Assembly: GCA_015698045.1 (NCBI GenBank) | Contig: BLAL01000066.1 | Location: 589,921-653,920 of the forward strand | Direction: 5' to 3' | DNA: 64,000 nt | Source of the DNA: Rhizophagus clarus | Lineage: Eukaryota > Glomeromycota > Glomeromycetes > Glomerales > Glomeraceae | Part shown: positions 55,528-64,000 of the stretch, piece by piece | How positions within the stretch are numbered: the stretch's first letter is position 1 | Layout of the letters: each line of letters opens with the position of its first letter | Program-made: the position numbers and the translations under genes | Notes under the pieces: model-generated | Seen by the model: the letters and a program-made list of their open reading frames with translations, nothing else | Told to the model about the DNA's origin: nothing | Databases searched by the model: none

Positions 55528-56815
55528 TTAATTAGTATTTTTTACATGACACTCTCCTTCTTTTTCTAATTTTAGAGCTTTTAGAGTCTTAAATGCATCT
55601 TTAGAGCAGGTATAAAGAGGAGAACTGTTAACATCTTCTTATAGAATGAATCTATCAGTATAAATACGCCTGACTTTATCCACATAGGGTTGTACCATTT
55701 CAGAAATAAACTTTCGACCATGTGCTAGAAGAAATGGGGCAATTCTTGGATATTTACATTTAAAGGGATTACCTGGATTCGTAAATTGGAATCTCCACTG
55801 CTCTTCTCCTATTGGTACAATCAAGTCTAATACCTTACCATCTGGAAAGTCAAAAGATTTGCTCGATATTGTAAGAGTCTTGTATGTTTTCTTTTTTTGG
55901 CAAAGTGCACCCCATAGTGTATTAAGAATTCTTTTAGCTACTTGGTTAGCGATACCACCTTGATTCTTAATTTTAAAGAGAAAATCTACATACTCTCCAA
56001 AGATTACACTACCTCGAATTCGAGTTTCTTTTTCATAAATAAGAGCATTAGAAGCTCCATCCTGAATTAATGTAACTTAGAGACCAAGAGCTTTGGTACG
56101 TATAAGATCAATATGAGTATATACATTATGATCCTTCTTTTCAATACTTGCACAAAATATTCCAAAATGGCTATATCCTCAATGGTTAGTAAAGTCTTTT
56201 AATATTTGAAACTTACCTTTACCAATAGGAAAGTTTAAAGCTGACTGCTGAATACTAGGATAAAGACTTGAATCATTATAACTCCTTCCATATCCTTTCC
56301 AGTTATTTTGTGCTCAGATAATTCCTTCTATCATTGCTTTACTTATCCATTGTGCTTCAAGTGCATCAAGAGGTTCATTAGCAGGAATACCTACACTTAA
56401 TTTTTTGAATAGCCAAAGAGCCGTTTTCTTTATGTTCCAATCAAGTAATGATATATCAATTGGAAGGTCTAGCTTTTTCGTCACCAGTAAAAAGGCATCT
56501 CGTTCAGCATTAATTCTGATATATGCCTTTTCCAATGATTCTTGATGTTTAGCTGGAACAAAGGGGTAGTTTTTGCTAAACTTAAGTTTTTGAAACTGTT
56601 GAATAGTAATGAACTTGACCTCCTTTCCATTATATAAAAGAACAGTATCTTTTACTTCATTCTCCTGATAAGTTATAGGCTTCTTTGGCCTTTTACATTT
56701 AAAGCTGGAATGTTTTCTATCCAGATTGAGTATAAGAGAATAATGTCCATTAGTGAAAGTAAGGGTTATTCTTCTTTGTGCTGGACTCTTGGAAATATAA
56801 CTTTACAGAAACCTT
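55528..56815 (-). pseudogene. Second DNA polymerase B (palm region), 5'-truncated
   Basis: The minus frame shows, in order, YSLILNLDRKHSSFKCKRPK, FVPAKHQESLEKAYIRINAE, GYGRSYNDSSLYPSIQQSAL (motif A, D-x2-SLYPS), QVAKRILNTLWGALC (motif B with N-x3-G) and VRRIYTDRFIL (motif C-like, with the usual D-S replaced by D-R). Stops are TGA 56314, TGA near 56200, TAA near 56080 and TAA 55639. The exonuclease domain is missing: homology ends near 56815, where unrelated repeat DNA begins. It is clearly different from the polymerase at 41.5-45.9 kb (no endonuclease VII block, different motif A). Confidence 0.75.
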
Positions 56816-56824
56816 GAAAATATG

Positions 56825-57210
56825 AGCGATGTTGAATTGATACGGGTATGATATAAATTTCATGTCATAATGGTATCAATTTCTATGATGATATTGTTAT
56901 AATGTTGATTTGATATCGTTACTTCATCACTATAATTTATCGTGAAAATATCGTGACGATATCTATTCAAAAGAATATCAAATCGGCATAGCCTTAATAT
57001 CATTACGATGTTGGTAATTTCAAAAAAAAAGGATGATATATTTGCAATATTGATTTGATATCGTCACTTCATCCCACAATTTATCGCCAAGATATCGTGA
57101 CAACATTTATTTAAAAAAATATCTGATCGGTATAGTCTTGATATTGTTATGATATTGGTAATTTCAGGGATAAAAAAAGATGTATTTACGATATTGATTT
57201 GATATCGTCA
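56825..57210. repeat. ~145-bp tandem repeat with GATATCGT palindromes
   Basis: TGATTTGATATCGT-ACTTCAT recurs at 56906, 57051 and 57195 (period 144-145). Each unit contains ATATCGTGACGATATC-type palindromes and a GATATTGGTAATTTCA block. It abuts the truncated 5' end of the second polymerase gene. Confidence 0.8.
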
Positions 57211-57373
57211 CTTCATTGCCGCAACTCATTTGTGGTATCGCAACTCATCTGCAATACCGCAAATATTAAACTTTTTTTTTTTTTACAACTTTTATATGTA
57301 TAACGTGCTGCCATATTATTAAAATAAAATTCTGATATTTTTATACGATTAAGCAAGATTACATAAAAATATA

Positions 57374-57517
57374 CTATGGGATTTTGACTACTTCCATATG
57401 TCGCCGCCACAGAGGTTGTTGAGATTGCAGTTGCAAAGACTTCCAAATTTTAATAAGAGAATTCTTTTTACGAATTTCTTGTTCTTGTATAGGTTTATTA
57501 CGATATTGAGAAGACAT
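57374..57517 (-). CDS. Short basic ORF, paralogue of the 60.8-kb gene start
   Basis: ATG 57515-57517, 47 codons: MSSQYRNKPIQEQEIRKKN, SLIKIWKSLQLQSQQPLW. Its N-terminus (MSSQ, IRKK-SLIK-W) and upstream DNA (TTGATCTTACCACATCAT) match the gene starting at 60781. It is probably a truncated duplicate. Unknown function. Confidence 0.4.
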   Translation of the reverse strand: MSSQYRNKPIQEQEIRKKNSLIKIWKSLQLQSQQPLWRRHMEVVKIP

Positions 57518-58692
57518 TTTTAAAACTTGTTTGATGATGATTCTACAGGTTAAAATGTGAGTCAAAAATTTTTTTTTTCTTCTCATTTTTTTTTATTATT
57601 ATAAATCAATTCTTTTATTCCTTATTTTTGCATTGATCTTACCACATCATGATCGAGTATGATTAATATGGTAGTCAATTTCGAAAGAAAAAATATATTT
57701 TTTTTGATATACTTTGATGTATTTTCCATATGATTTTAGATATTGAGAATTTGGTAAGAGAAGAGTTTTTTTAATTACTACTTTAACGAAATGTACTAAC
57801 ACTTGTTCTTTTTTTTAGACAGGTTCAAAGCATGGGATTTCAACTGGAGCTCAGGGGTGTAGATTTTGGTGGGTATTTTATAACATTTTTTTTTTTAAAT
57901 CTTTTTTTTTTTAATGTACTATTACTAACAGTTTGTTTCTTTGGAATTTTTCTATTTTGTAAATTATACTAGTAGTTTATGTATTATTATTTAGCCGTAT
58001 AATAAAATAATTTATTGGTATTTTAAAATATATTAATCATGTTCTGTCAATCTTTACAAAATAGTGAAAATTATCATAAAATGGTTTTAAATACATTGTC
58101 AGGATGACATATTTTATGATGTTCTGGTAAGCATCGGAAATGGGTTCTAATGTGGTTTTCAAAATGATTTTTTATTATGTAAAATGTCTTTACAACCATA
58201 TTAAAATTTGAATTTTAAGTACATTTATGATATCATAAAAGTATCATACGATATCTTGAAAAAATTGCCTTGTCCAGTAAAAGTAGTCTCATTTTATTTA
58301 CGAATGTATATTTTAATATACAGTATTTGAAATGTATTAGAGACATTATTCTATTTAATACATTTACTAAATTTTATCGACATGGTTAATAAATTTTTAA
58401 AATCAGAACGACTTTAATAATAATTTGTGACGATTTATCAGTAAATTGATCCATGATCAGTAGACGATTATTTGCATGATATGTTTACTATTCAGACACA
58501 ATTCAATACATTTCAGCAAAGAATAAATTATATATATATTAAGCAAAATTATTGATATGAACTTTATTTATGATTAAAAGTGTTAATAATAAAAGTATTA
58601 ATAATATAAATGTTAAGTATAATTACTAAATTATAGCTCTTCTATGCTAAATATTTACTATAAACTATTGATCGAATAAAAAAATCAAAGCG
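57518..58692. other. Intergenic
   Basis: Contains the shared upstream block TTGATCTTACCACATCATGA (about 57635-57655). The rest is AT-rich sequence without a supported gene. A possible acceptor and short GC-richer segment at 57818-57870 could not be placed in a gene. Confidence 0.4.
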
Positions 58693-58866
58693 CTATAACA
58701 TTATAAGACCATCAAGTTTCCACGAATATTTATTTTCTATCCCTTTTGTTCTTAGAGTATTAAAAATCTTCCAGAACCTTAAAGTATTATCGTTACCACC
58801 AGCTCCAGCTACAATGTCCTCTCCATTTGGAGAAATATAAAAATAAAGGACGTGATAAAAATGTAA
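58693..58866 (-). pseudogene. Cdc20/Cdh1-like WD40 C-terminal fragment
   Basis: The minus strand reads HVLYFYISPNGEDIVAGAGG, NDNTLRFWKIFNTLRTKG, ending KLDGLIML before TAG 58693-58695. The S-P-x-G-x-x-I-x-x-G-A-G...LRFW-x-x-F string is the last WD repeat of APC/C activators Cdc20/Fizzy and Cdh1. The C-box and other repeats are not seen, and no clear acceptor precedes it. It is either a last exon of a gene with very diverged upstream exons or, more likely, a captured fragment. Confidence 0.5.
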
Positions 58867-58926
58867 AATGATACATAATAAAAATATATTATATAAAATT
58901 TATAATAACGCTTCTCACTAGCCTCC

Positions 58927-60072
58927 TTAATTTGCAATCTTCTTAGTTACTTTTTTTTTATGCTTTCTTTGCTCTCTTTCATCATTATCATTCTTTTCGT
59001 CATCATCTTCAGGAAATGACCTTGCAGCACTTATGTAATAATGAGACAGCTCCATTGATCTTGTAACATCTATTTTATCAGTACAAGCAAAGTCCAAATT
59101 TATTGTGTATAAATCTGTATTTGCCATAAAAAAGTTGCGATGAGCTGTCTTGTCATCATCCACCTCCTCACTTAAACATCTAATCCCGTAAATAATAACA
59201 TTTTGGAGCGCTCTTTCCATTTCTTCTGATAGTTCATTTGAAACACATGTCAACCACTGACGAAATATAGTTGAAACTGAAACTTTAGATTTTAACTGGG
59301 AAATATTATCGTTAGTGCAACTATTCTGATATGCGAAACCTATATTCGACCATAATTCACTTCTCCATCCATCAAAAACTTTTCGAAAACGTTTGCCCAT
59401 AAAACTAATTTTTTGTTTGTTTTCTTTCTTCTTAGAAAAATGCGGAAATAATTTACTAATTATATCTTCTATCATTAAATTTCTAGAAGAATGATCAAGG
59501 TGTCGAGTACGAAGGAATAGTGCTCTTAATTCAACGTAAATGATATCTAAGATCCATTTTGGGAAAGAACTATAATTATTTTCTAATATTTCACTCATCT
59601 GTTTTTGACTATATTCGCGACTGGTTTTAGGTTCCGTATATTTATCTGGAACATTCGCGTTGGGTCTTAGGGAAGGACTTCTGGGGTAGTGACGTTCTTT
59701 AGTAAAATATTGAGACGGTAACTCCAAATTGTTATTTATGAGTTGTCGTTCAAAATTATCCCTATAATAAAAATAAATGGGCTCAGAACATATGAATTAT
59801 AAATATTACAGATTTACTATATATATTTATATTGGAGTGCGGCTCTTCAAAGGCAGAAAACGCAGCGAGAAATGTGGTGACGTCACCAGAGAGGATTCCA
59901 GTGATGTTATTGTTGATATGAGACTTTGACTTTTCCTGTATTTCTCGGTCATAAAATTGATATAATCGGGTAAAATTAGGCCGAATTCATTCGCTATTTT
60001 CTTCTTAGTTTTATAGGGATCCGGAGATATATTTATTATTTCCTCAATTCTCAAGAACTCCTCTTTTAGCAT
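58927..60072 (-). CDS. Unrecognised protein, two parts separated by a probable intron
   Basis: Part 1 starts at ATG 60072 (MLKEEFLRIEEIINISPDPY, KKKIANEFGLILPDYINFMT). Part 2, 59780-58927, reads DNFERQLINNNLELPSQYFT, LENNYSSFPKWILDIIYVEL, SFMGKRFRKVFDGWRSELWS and TIFRQWLTCVSNELSEEMER, ending EREQRKHKKKVTKKIAN. A TTATTATAG acceptor lies at about 59763. The best donor (ATATATAGTAAAT, about 59815) joins in a frame different from the end of part 1, so a one-base indel or another donor is needed. The second part has no stops in 267 codons and looks functional. It has an acidic C-terminal linker and a basic end. No family recognised. Confidence 0.5.
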
Positions 60073-60145
60073 TTTGTCTACAATTATTAAATATCAAGGT
60101 AAGTGAACTATTTATATCACAAAAAGAAAGAATAATAAATTTCAA

Positions 60146-60781
60146 TTATAGGTCACCTATTTTTTCTTCATCATCAATTTGTTGAGGAGGTTGAGATGGT
60201 AATTGAGGTAAGTATTGTTGAGGTTGTTGAGAAGGTGATTGCGACCATTGGTATTCATGATGTGGCCATTGACGTTGCTGATTTTGTTGAGGTTGTTAAG
60301 GTTGTTGAGGCCATTGAGGTAGAGGTGGTTGCGGCCATTAAGGTTGAGATTGTTGAGGTTGTTGAGGCCATTGAGATTGAGGTGGTTGCGGCTATTGAAA
60401 TTGAGATTGTTGAGGTTGTTGAGGCCATTGAGATTGAGGTGGTTGCGACCATTGAAATTGATGAGGTCGAGATTGTTGAGGTTGTTGAGGCCATTGAGAT
60501 TGAGGTGGTTGCGGCCATTGAAATTGAAATTGTTGAGGTTGTCGCGGCCACTGAAGTAGAGTTTGGGGTTGAGATTGTTGCGGTTGTTGAGATTGAGATT
60601 GTTGCGGTTGATGAGATTGAGGTTGTTGCAGTTGTTGAGATTAGGGTTGTTGTAGCTGTTGAGGTTGTTGCGGCCATTGAGACTGAGGTTATTGATATTG
60701 CAGTTGCGATGGCTGCCAATATTTAATAAGAGAACCTTTTTTACGAATTCCTTGTTTTTTATCAAGATCTTGAGAAGACAT
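60146..60781 (-). pseudogene. Gln/Pro/Trp repeat protein or coding-like minisatellite
   Basis: ATG 60779-60781 starts MSSQDLDKKQGIRKKGSLIK, shared with the 57.5-kb ORF. About 165 codons of QPPQSQWPQQPQQS-type repeats follow, then a non-repetitive end (QIDDEEKIGDL). Five TAA/TAG codons interrupt this frame, mostly where neighbouring repeat units have Gln or Trp. Other frames (Asn/Leu-rich, Thr/Ser-rich) are open because the DNA is a near-trinucleotide repeat. The conserved N-terminus favours the Gln frame, but I cannot exclude the open Asn/Leu frame. Confidence 0.45.
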
Positions 60782-62600
60782 TTTAATGATATCTCAATAT
60801 AAAAAAAAAAAGAAATAATTGAATAAAAAAAAAAAAAAATTTTTTTTATCCCCTTTTTTTTTGCGTTGATCTTACCACATCATAATCGAAAAAAATTAAT
60901 CTTTTTCTTGCATCGTAATTATATCTATGATTAATATGGTTAATTACGAAAAGAAAAAAAATTCTTTTTGCCATTGATCTTATTACATCATATGATACAG
61001 ATTTTTTTAAGGAAAAAAAATGATTAATATAATGATGGATATTGTGATTAAATCATGGCCAAGTAAAATTAATATTTTTCTCACATTGTTACGATTAATT
61101 TCGAAAATAAGTTTCTTTTTTACCATTGATCTCAATAGATTTTTTAAGGAAAAAAATTTGATTAATATAATGACAGACATTGTGATTATCGAGTAAAAAT
61201 TAATCTTTTTTTCAATTTTTTTCTTTTTTTTAAAAATTCTATATCGTGGTTATACCTATTACCAAAAAAAACTTTTTCTGCAAAAAAAGTTGTTTGCATT
61301 GATATCATAACACTACGAGTTATCTTTTCCTTGAACCTTCTCAAACATCTTAAGTCATATAATTAATAATTAACCTCTCCTATAAACAGAGAGCAACTTA
61401 CTTTAATATAAACACGAATACAAAATACGTTAGTAATGAGAACGAAAAATAAATTCTTTGGGAAAAAGAGATTATTTAAAGCACTGAACTGAAAGGAATG
61501 ATTCCTAGGATAGCGAGTAATTTGAACTAAGCCAAAGTTAGAAACAAGATAGTTTCAGTATCTTCAGGCGGTATAGATGAAGACAATTCACGTATTAGCC
61601 TTTGTTCTACAATTGATTTTTATCAAACTCGCTCTACATTGATTATTTCAGTTCTGTCTCAACTGATTTCCGGGGAAGAAGCAAAGTAGAAATCAAAGAA
61701 TGGGAATCATGTATGGAAAAGGAACATCTTAAAAAAAAAGAGGTAACAGTTCTGCGAGTTAAAAATATCTGAGTAGATGATTCATGCTGAAGCTTCTCTT
61801 CTCTCATTTCATTACTGATGCTTTTTCTTATGCGCCTTATCCAAGAAAGCATCCATTTCCTTTTCCTTCGATGACTTGGTATTCTTGAACTGGTCTTATG
61901 CGCATATACTGTATAAAACTTCTGGTCAAATGATCGTAGCATTGCTTTAAATTCCTAATTAGCTAATTACACATGTGCATATTGCATATTTTACCAAATT
62001 CTGTAGACCAATAAAAATCACAGTTTTGCACTGAGATTATCATTTAATCTCATTTGGATAAATTGTTTGTACTTGGCGTGAAGAACAGGTTATACTGTAC
62101 TAATTAAACTGGCTGGTACTTATAAAAAAGAGATCTTTTTTTCTGTTTTTTTTCTAATTATTATGCTTTTTTATTTCTATCTAAGGCTGTGTTTTATTGT
62201 GCCATTGATTTACTTATTATATGGCTATATTTATTTTACCATCAATCATCACTTTGTGTAAAGCTATAGTTTGTGGTTGTGCAAATTTCTCACTGGCGCT
62301 TTCCCAGGTGTTTAATAGAATAATTGGTCGGCAAGTCATGTATAATGTATATTGATATAAAAGAATTTATTTTTTAGTTGTCTTTCCGGCGCAGATTACT
62401 AATGTATATTAATTTAATTGATGGTGTGTGACTAAACAAATATTGACGACAACTTTTCAAATAAAAGGTATCCGTAATTAGACAACTAAACAGGAACATC
62501 TCAGTGCTAGGATAAGCCTTGTTTAGAATAAGCCCAGCAATTCCGTACTGAGATTTTTGAATGATATTTCCCATTTAGGATAGGCCCAACACTTTGCTAG
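60782..62600. other. Intergenic with dispersed repeat words
   Basis: Between 60850 and 61200 the block TTGATCTTACCACATCAT with ATTAATATGG recurs three to four times in degenerate form. Two short minus-strand ORFs (61643-61942 and 62374-62574) have no recognised domain and no conserved context; I leave them uncalled. Confidence 0.4.
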
Positions 62601-62603
62601 TTG

Positions 62604-62613
62604 TATATAAATA
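62604..62613 (+). promoter_or_regulatory. TATA box TATATAAATA
   Basis: A canonical TATA box in TTGTATATAAATACCCC lies about 300 bp upstream of ATG 62913, with T-rich leader sequence in between. It is the likely core promoter of the gene that follows. Confidence 0.45.
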
Positions 62614-62912
62614 CCCCTAATTTTTCAAGAAAAATAAAGTTTTATAACGATTTCCCTTAATAACTTATTTTCACGTTCCTATATTTTTTTTTAAAAAAAA
62701 AGAAATAAAAATTTTAGAAAAAATCTTATTCCCACGTCCTTTTTTTTTTAAATAAATATGATTAAAAAAAAAAATTTTCTCTTCTTACCCGAAAGAACTT
62801 CGTTTTATCAAAAAAAAAAGAATTTTCTCCTACTACCTGAAAGAACCTTTAAGTTTTATCAAAAAAAAAGTTCATACTTTTTCTTTTTAAAATAACGTGT
62901 CTTAATTTTAAT

Positions 62913-63761
62913 ATGCCCGATAACATTAATAACACTACTATTATCGACAATAATAATGAAATTAGCGATGATTTTTATATAATTGATAACCCGAACGCGA
63001 TTAAAGATATATTAAGTATATCTGTTAATCATTCTATAACAATAAAGAATAATTCTAGTACAATTCAAATGTTAATTACAATACTCCAAGGTAAGTTAAC
63101 ACTATGTTTTTTTGGGTGCATTGATGCTGTATATGGCTCTATCAGGTTACTGATACTGTATGTTTTAATACTGACTAACAATATAAGAACGACTTACCGC
63201 TGCTTCATCTACTATCTCTCCTCCTATTGTCTCTACTTCTCCTCTTAATGTCTTTGCTATTGCCTCTCCTTCTCCTCCGGTCTCAACATACAGATCCTTG
63301 TCAGATTCAATTTCATCTTTAAGCTCTTCACTACCCTTAGACTCTTCAGTAACCTCATCATCAATAACTCCCTTAACGACTTTAATTTCGTCAATCTCAC
63401 CAATTTCCTCGATCTTCCCAATTTTCTCGAACCTGCCAATTTCTTTGAACCCAGCTCCCAGTTCAAATTTAAATTTTATATGCACGTCGGAGGGGTCGCT
63501 TTATCTAGCAGGATAAATTGGATTGCGCCTATCGGCTCATATAAAGATCCATATTACTTATGTGAATATTACAGGCATGGTTTTAATACCTGCCCGAATA
63601 TTCAGCAAAATTATCAGGAAAGATGCTGCAGGTGTTGGATCAGTCTGCACGAGTCAAAAGATTGCCATTTACGAAGAGGTGAAAAGGTACCTATTCCATT
63701 TAAAAAGAATTTTTTAAAGCCGGCCGATTTAATCAAATTTTTTGGAAGAATTGAGGAATAG
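62913..63761 (+). pseudogene. Ser/Thr-rich protein with CCHC-type zinc knuckle
   Basis: ATG 62913 starts MPDNINNTTIIDNNNEISDD; exon 1 ends at CAAG/GTAAGT (about 63091). A plausible acceptor near 63188 continues in frame as a Ser/Thr/Pro-rich segment (SSLSSSLPLDSSVTSSS, ISPISSIFPIFSNLPISL) to LYLAG, followed by TAA. A one-base shift there enters INWIAPIGSYKDPYYLCEYY and the knuckle CCRCWISLHESKDC (C-x2-C-x4-H-x4-C), ending LIKFFGRIEE before TAA 63759. A nucleic-acid-binding, transposon ORF1-like protein is the best guess. Confidence 0.45.
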
Positions 63762-63786
63762 GTTTTTTTTTTAATTCATTTCTGGT

Positions 63787-63897
63787 CGCCTTGGTGGCGA
63801 ATTTTTTATTCTATGTAGTTTGTTTGATCCGCCTGGTGGCGGGTTTTTTTCCTGGTTCGTCTGGTGACGAGTTTTTTTTCTGGCTCGCCTGGTGGCG
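63787..63897 (+). repeat. Four short hairpins, each followed by a T-run
   Basis: Stems at 63787-63799 (CGCC/GGCG), 63829-63842 (CCGCC/GGCGG), 63857-63870 (TCGTC/GACGA) and 63886-63897 (CGCC/GGCG) share a TGGT loop core and are each followed by 6-8 T. Both sides of a stem change together in unit 3 (C-G pairs to T-A pairs), which preserves pairing. Confidence 0.85.
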
Positions 63898-64000
63898 TGT
63901 TCTTTTTTTGTTTTGATATTTTTTTATAATAATAATTAATAATAATGCATTTTATCAATCACACTGGCACTAAATAAAATTTATTAAGATATTTTTTGAA

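Noticed and set aside
60157-60765. 202-codon open Asn/Leu-rich frame and an open plus-strand frame over the same DNA
   Set aside because: Near-trinucleotide repeat DNA leaves several frames open; the conserved N-terminus belongs to the Gln frame. Kept only as an alternative in the feature note.
61643-62574. Two short minus-strand ORFs (61643-61942, 62374-62574)
   Set aside because: No recognised domain, splice context or conserved start; cannot be supported as genes.
1-64000. Nuclear genetic code change (TGA = Trp or TAR = Gln)
   Set aside because: Intact genes (hAT at 46 kb, Tc1/mariner, protease ORF) use TGG and CAA normally and end in TAA or TAG, and interrupted genes mix all three stops with frameshifts. 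Decay by C-to-T change explains most cases; the TGA-only PolB is kept as a separate finding.
1-64000. CRISPR arrays, tRNA, rRNA or bacterial operons
   Set aside because: No direct-repeat/spacer pattern, cloverleaf-like tRNA or rRNA sequence was recognised, and introns show the DNA is eukaryotic.

Overview
The window looks like a repeat-swollen fungal nuclear genome, most likely an arbuscular mycorrhizal fungus (Glomeromycotina, Rhizophagus-like). This is inferred from strong AT richness, short GT-AG introns, tandem F-box/LRR genes, Crinkler (CRN) effector N-terminal domains, and BED-finger hAT, Tc1/mariner-type and Polinton-like DNA transposons. No rRNA, tRNA, CRISPR or bacterial operon signal was seen. 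Almost every protein gene belongs to, or is broken by, mobile DNA, and most carry in-frame stops and one-base frameshifts.

Layout. 0.8-2.4 kb: decayed DDE transposase-like gene on the minus strand, cut off at a 76-bp fold-back. 3.15-4.02 kb: non-autonomous hAT element with perfect 8-bp target duplication. 5.7-8.8 kb: decayed primase-superfamily 3 helicase. 9.6-10.9 kb: about ten tandem monomers that read on the minus strand as repeated mini-exon/intron modules. 11.55-11.86 kb: micro-exons beside a long polypyrimidine tract. 13.0-17.6 kb: cluster of coiled-coil, Ser-rich, two F-box and one CRN gene. 21.3-22.0 kb: LINE tail. 22.12-25.54 kb: Tc1/mariner-like element with two convergent genes, a transposase and a SAM-domain cargo protein. 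26.22-28.24 kb: element with 9-bp duplication and purine-rich interior.

29.6-32.1 kb: hAT element, itself hit by a 156-bp TA-flanked MITE. 32.2-56.8 kb: the core of the window, apparently two related PolB-bearing virus-like elements, one nested in the other. The inner one (34,489-51,881) has about 1-kb terminal inverted repeats and carries a retroviral-type integrase, a gag-like protein with CCHC knuckle, a retropepsin and a zinc-finger tail joined by two -1 overlaps at 9-A runs, a CRN gene, and a protein-primed-type DNA polymerase B with an endonuclease VII-like module. No reverse transcriptase was found. A third hAT element (45,934-50,698; 8-bp duplication GTTTGAAT) sits inside the polymerase gene and carries an intact transposase plus a four-exon Arg/His-rich gene. 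The outer element contributes gag/protease, a packaging-type ATPase, a double TGR-motif protein and a second, 5'-truncated PolB.

56.8-64 kb: 145-bp tandem repeats, a paralogous pair of small genes, a Cdc20/Cdh1-like C-terminal fragment, an unrecognised two-part gene, a Gln/Pro repeat ORF, and a zinc-knuckle gene followed by four covarying hairpins. Most premature stops can be explained by single C-to-T or G-to-A changes, so the record reads as a methylation/RIP-like decay landscape with a few young insertions (hAT at 45.9 kb, Tc1/mariner at 22.1 kb) still largely intact.
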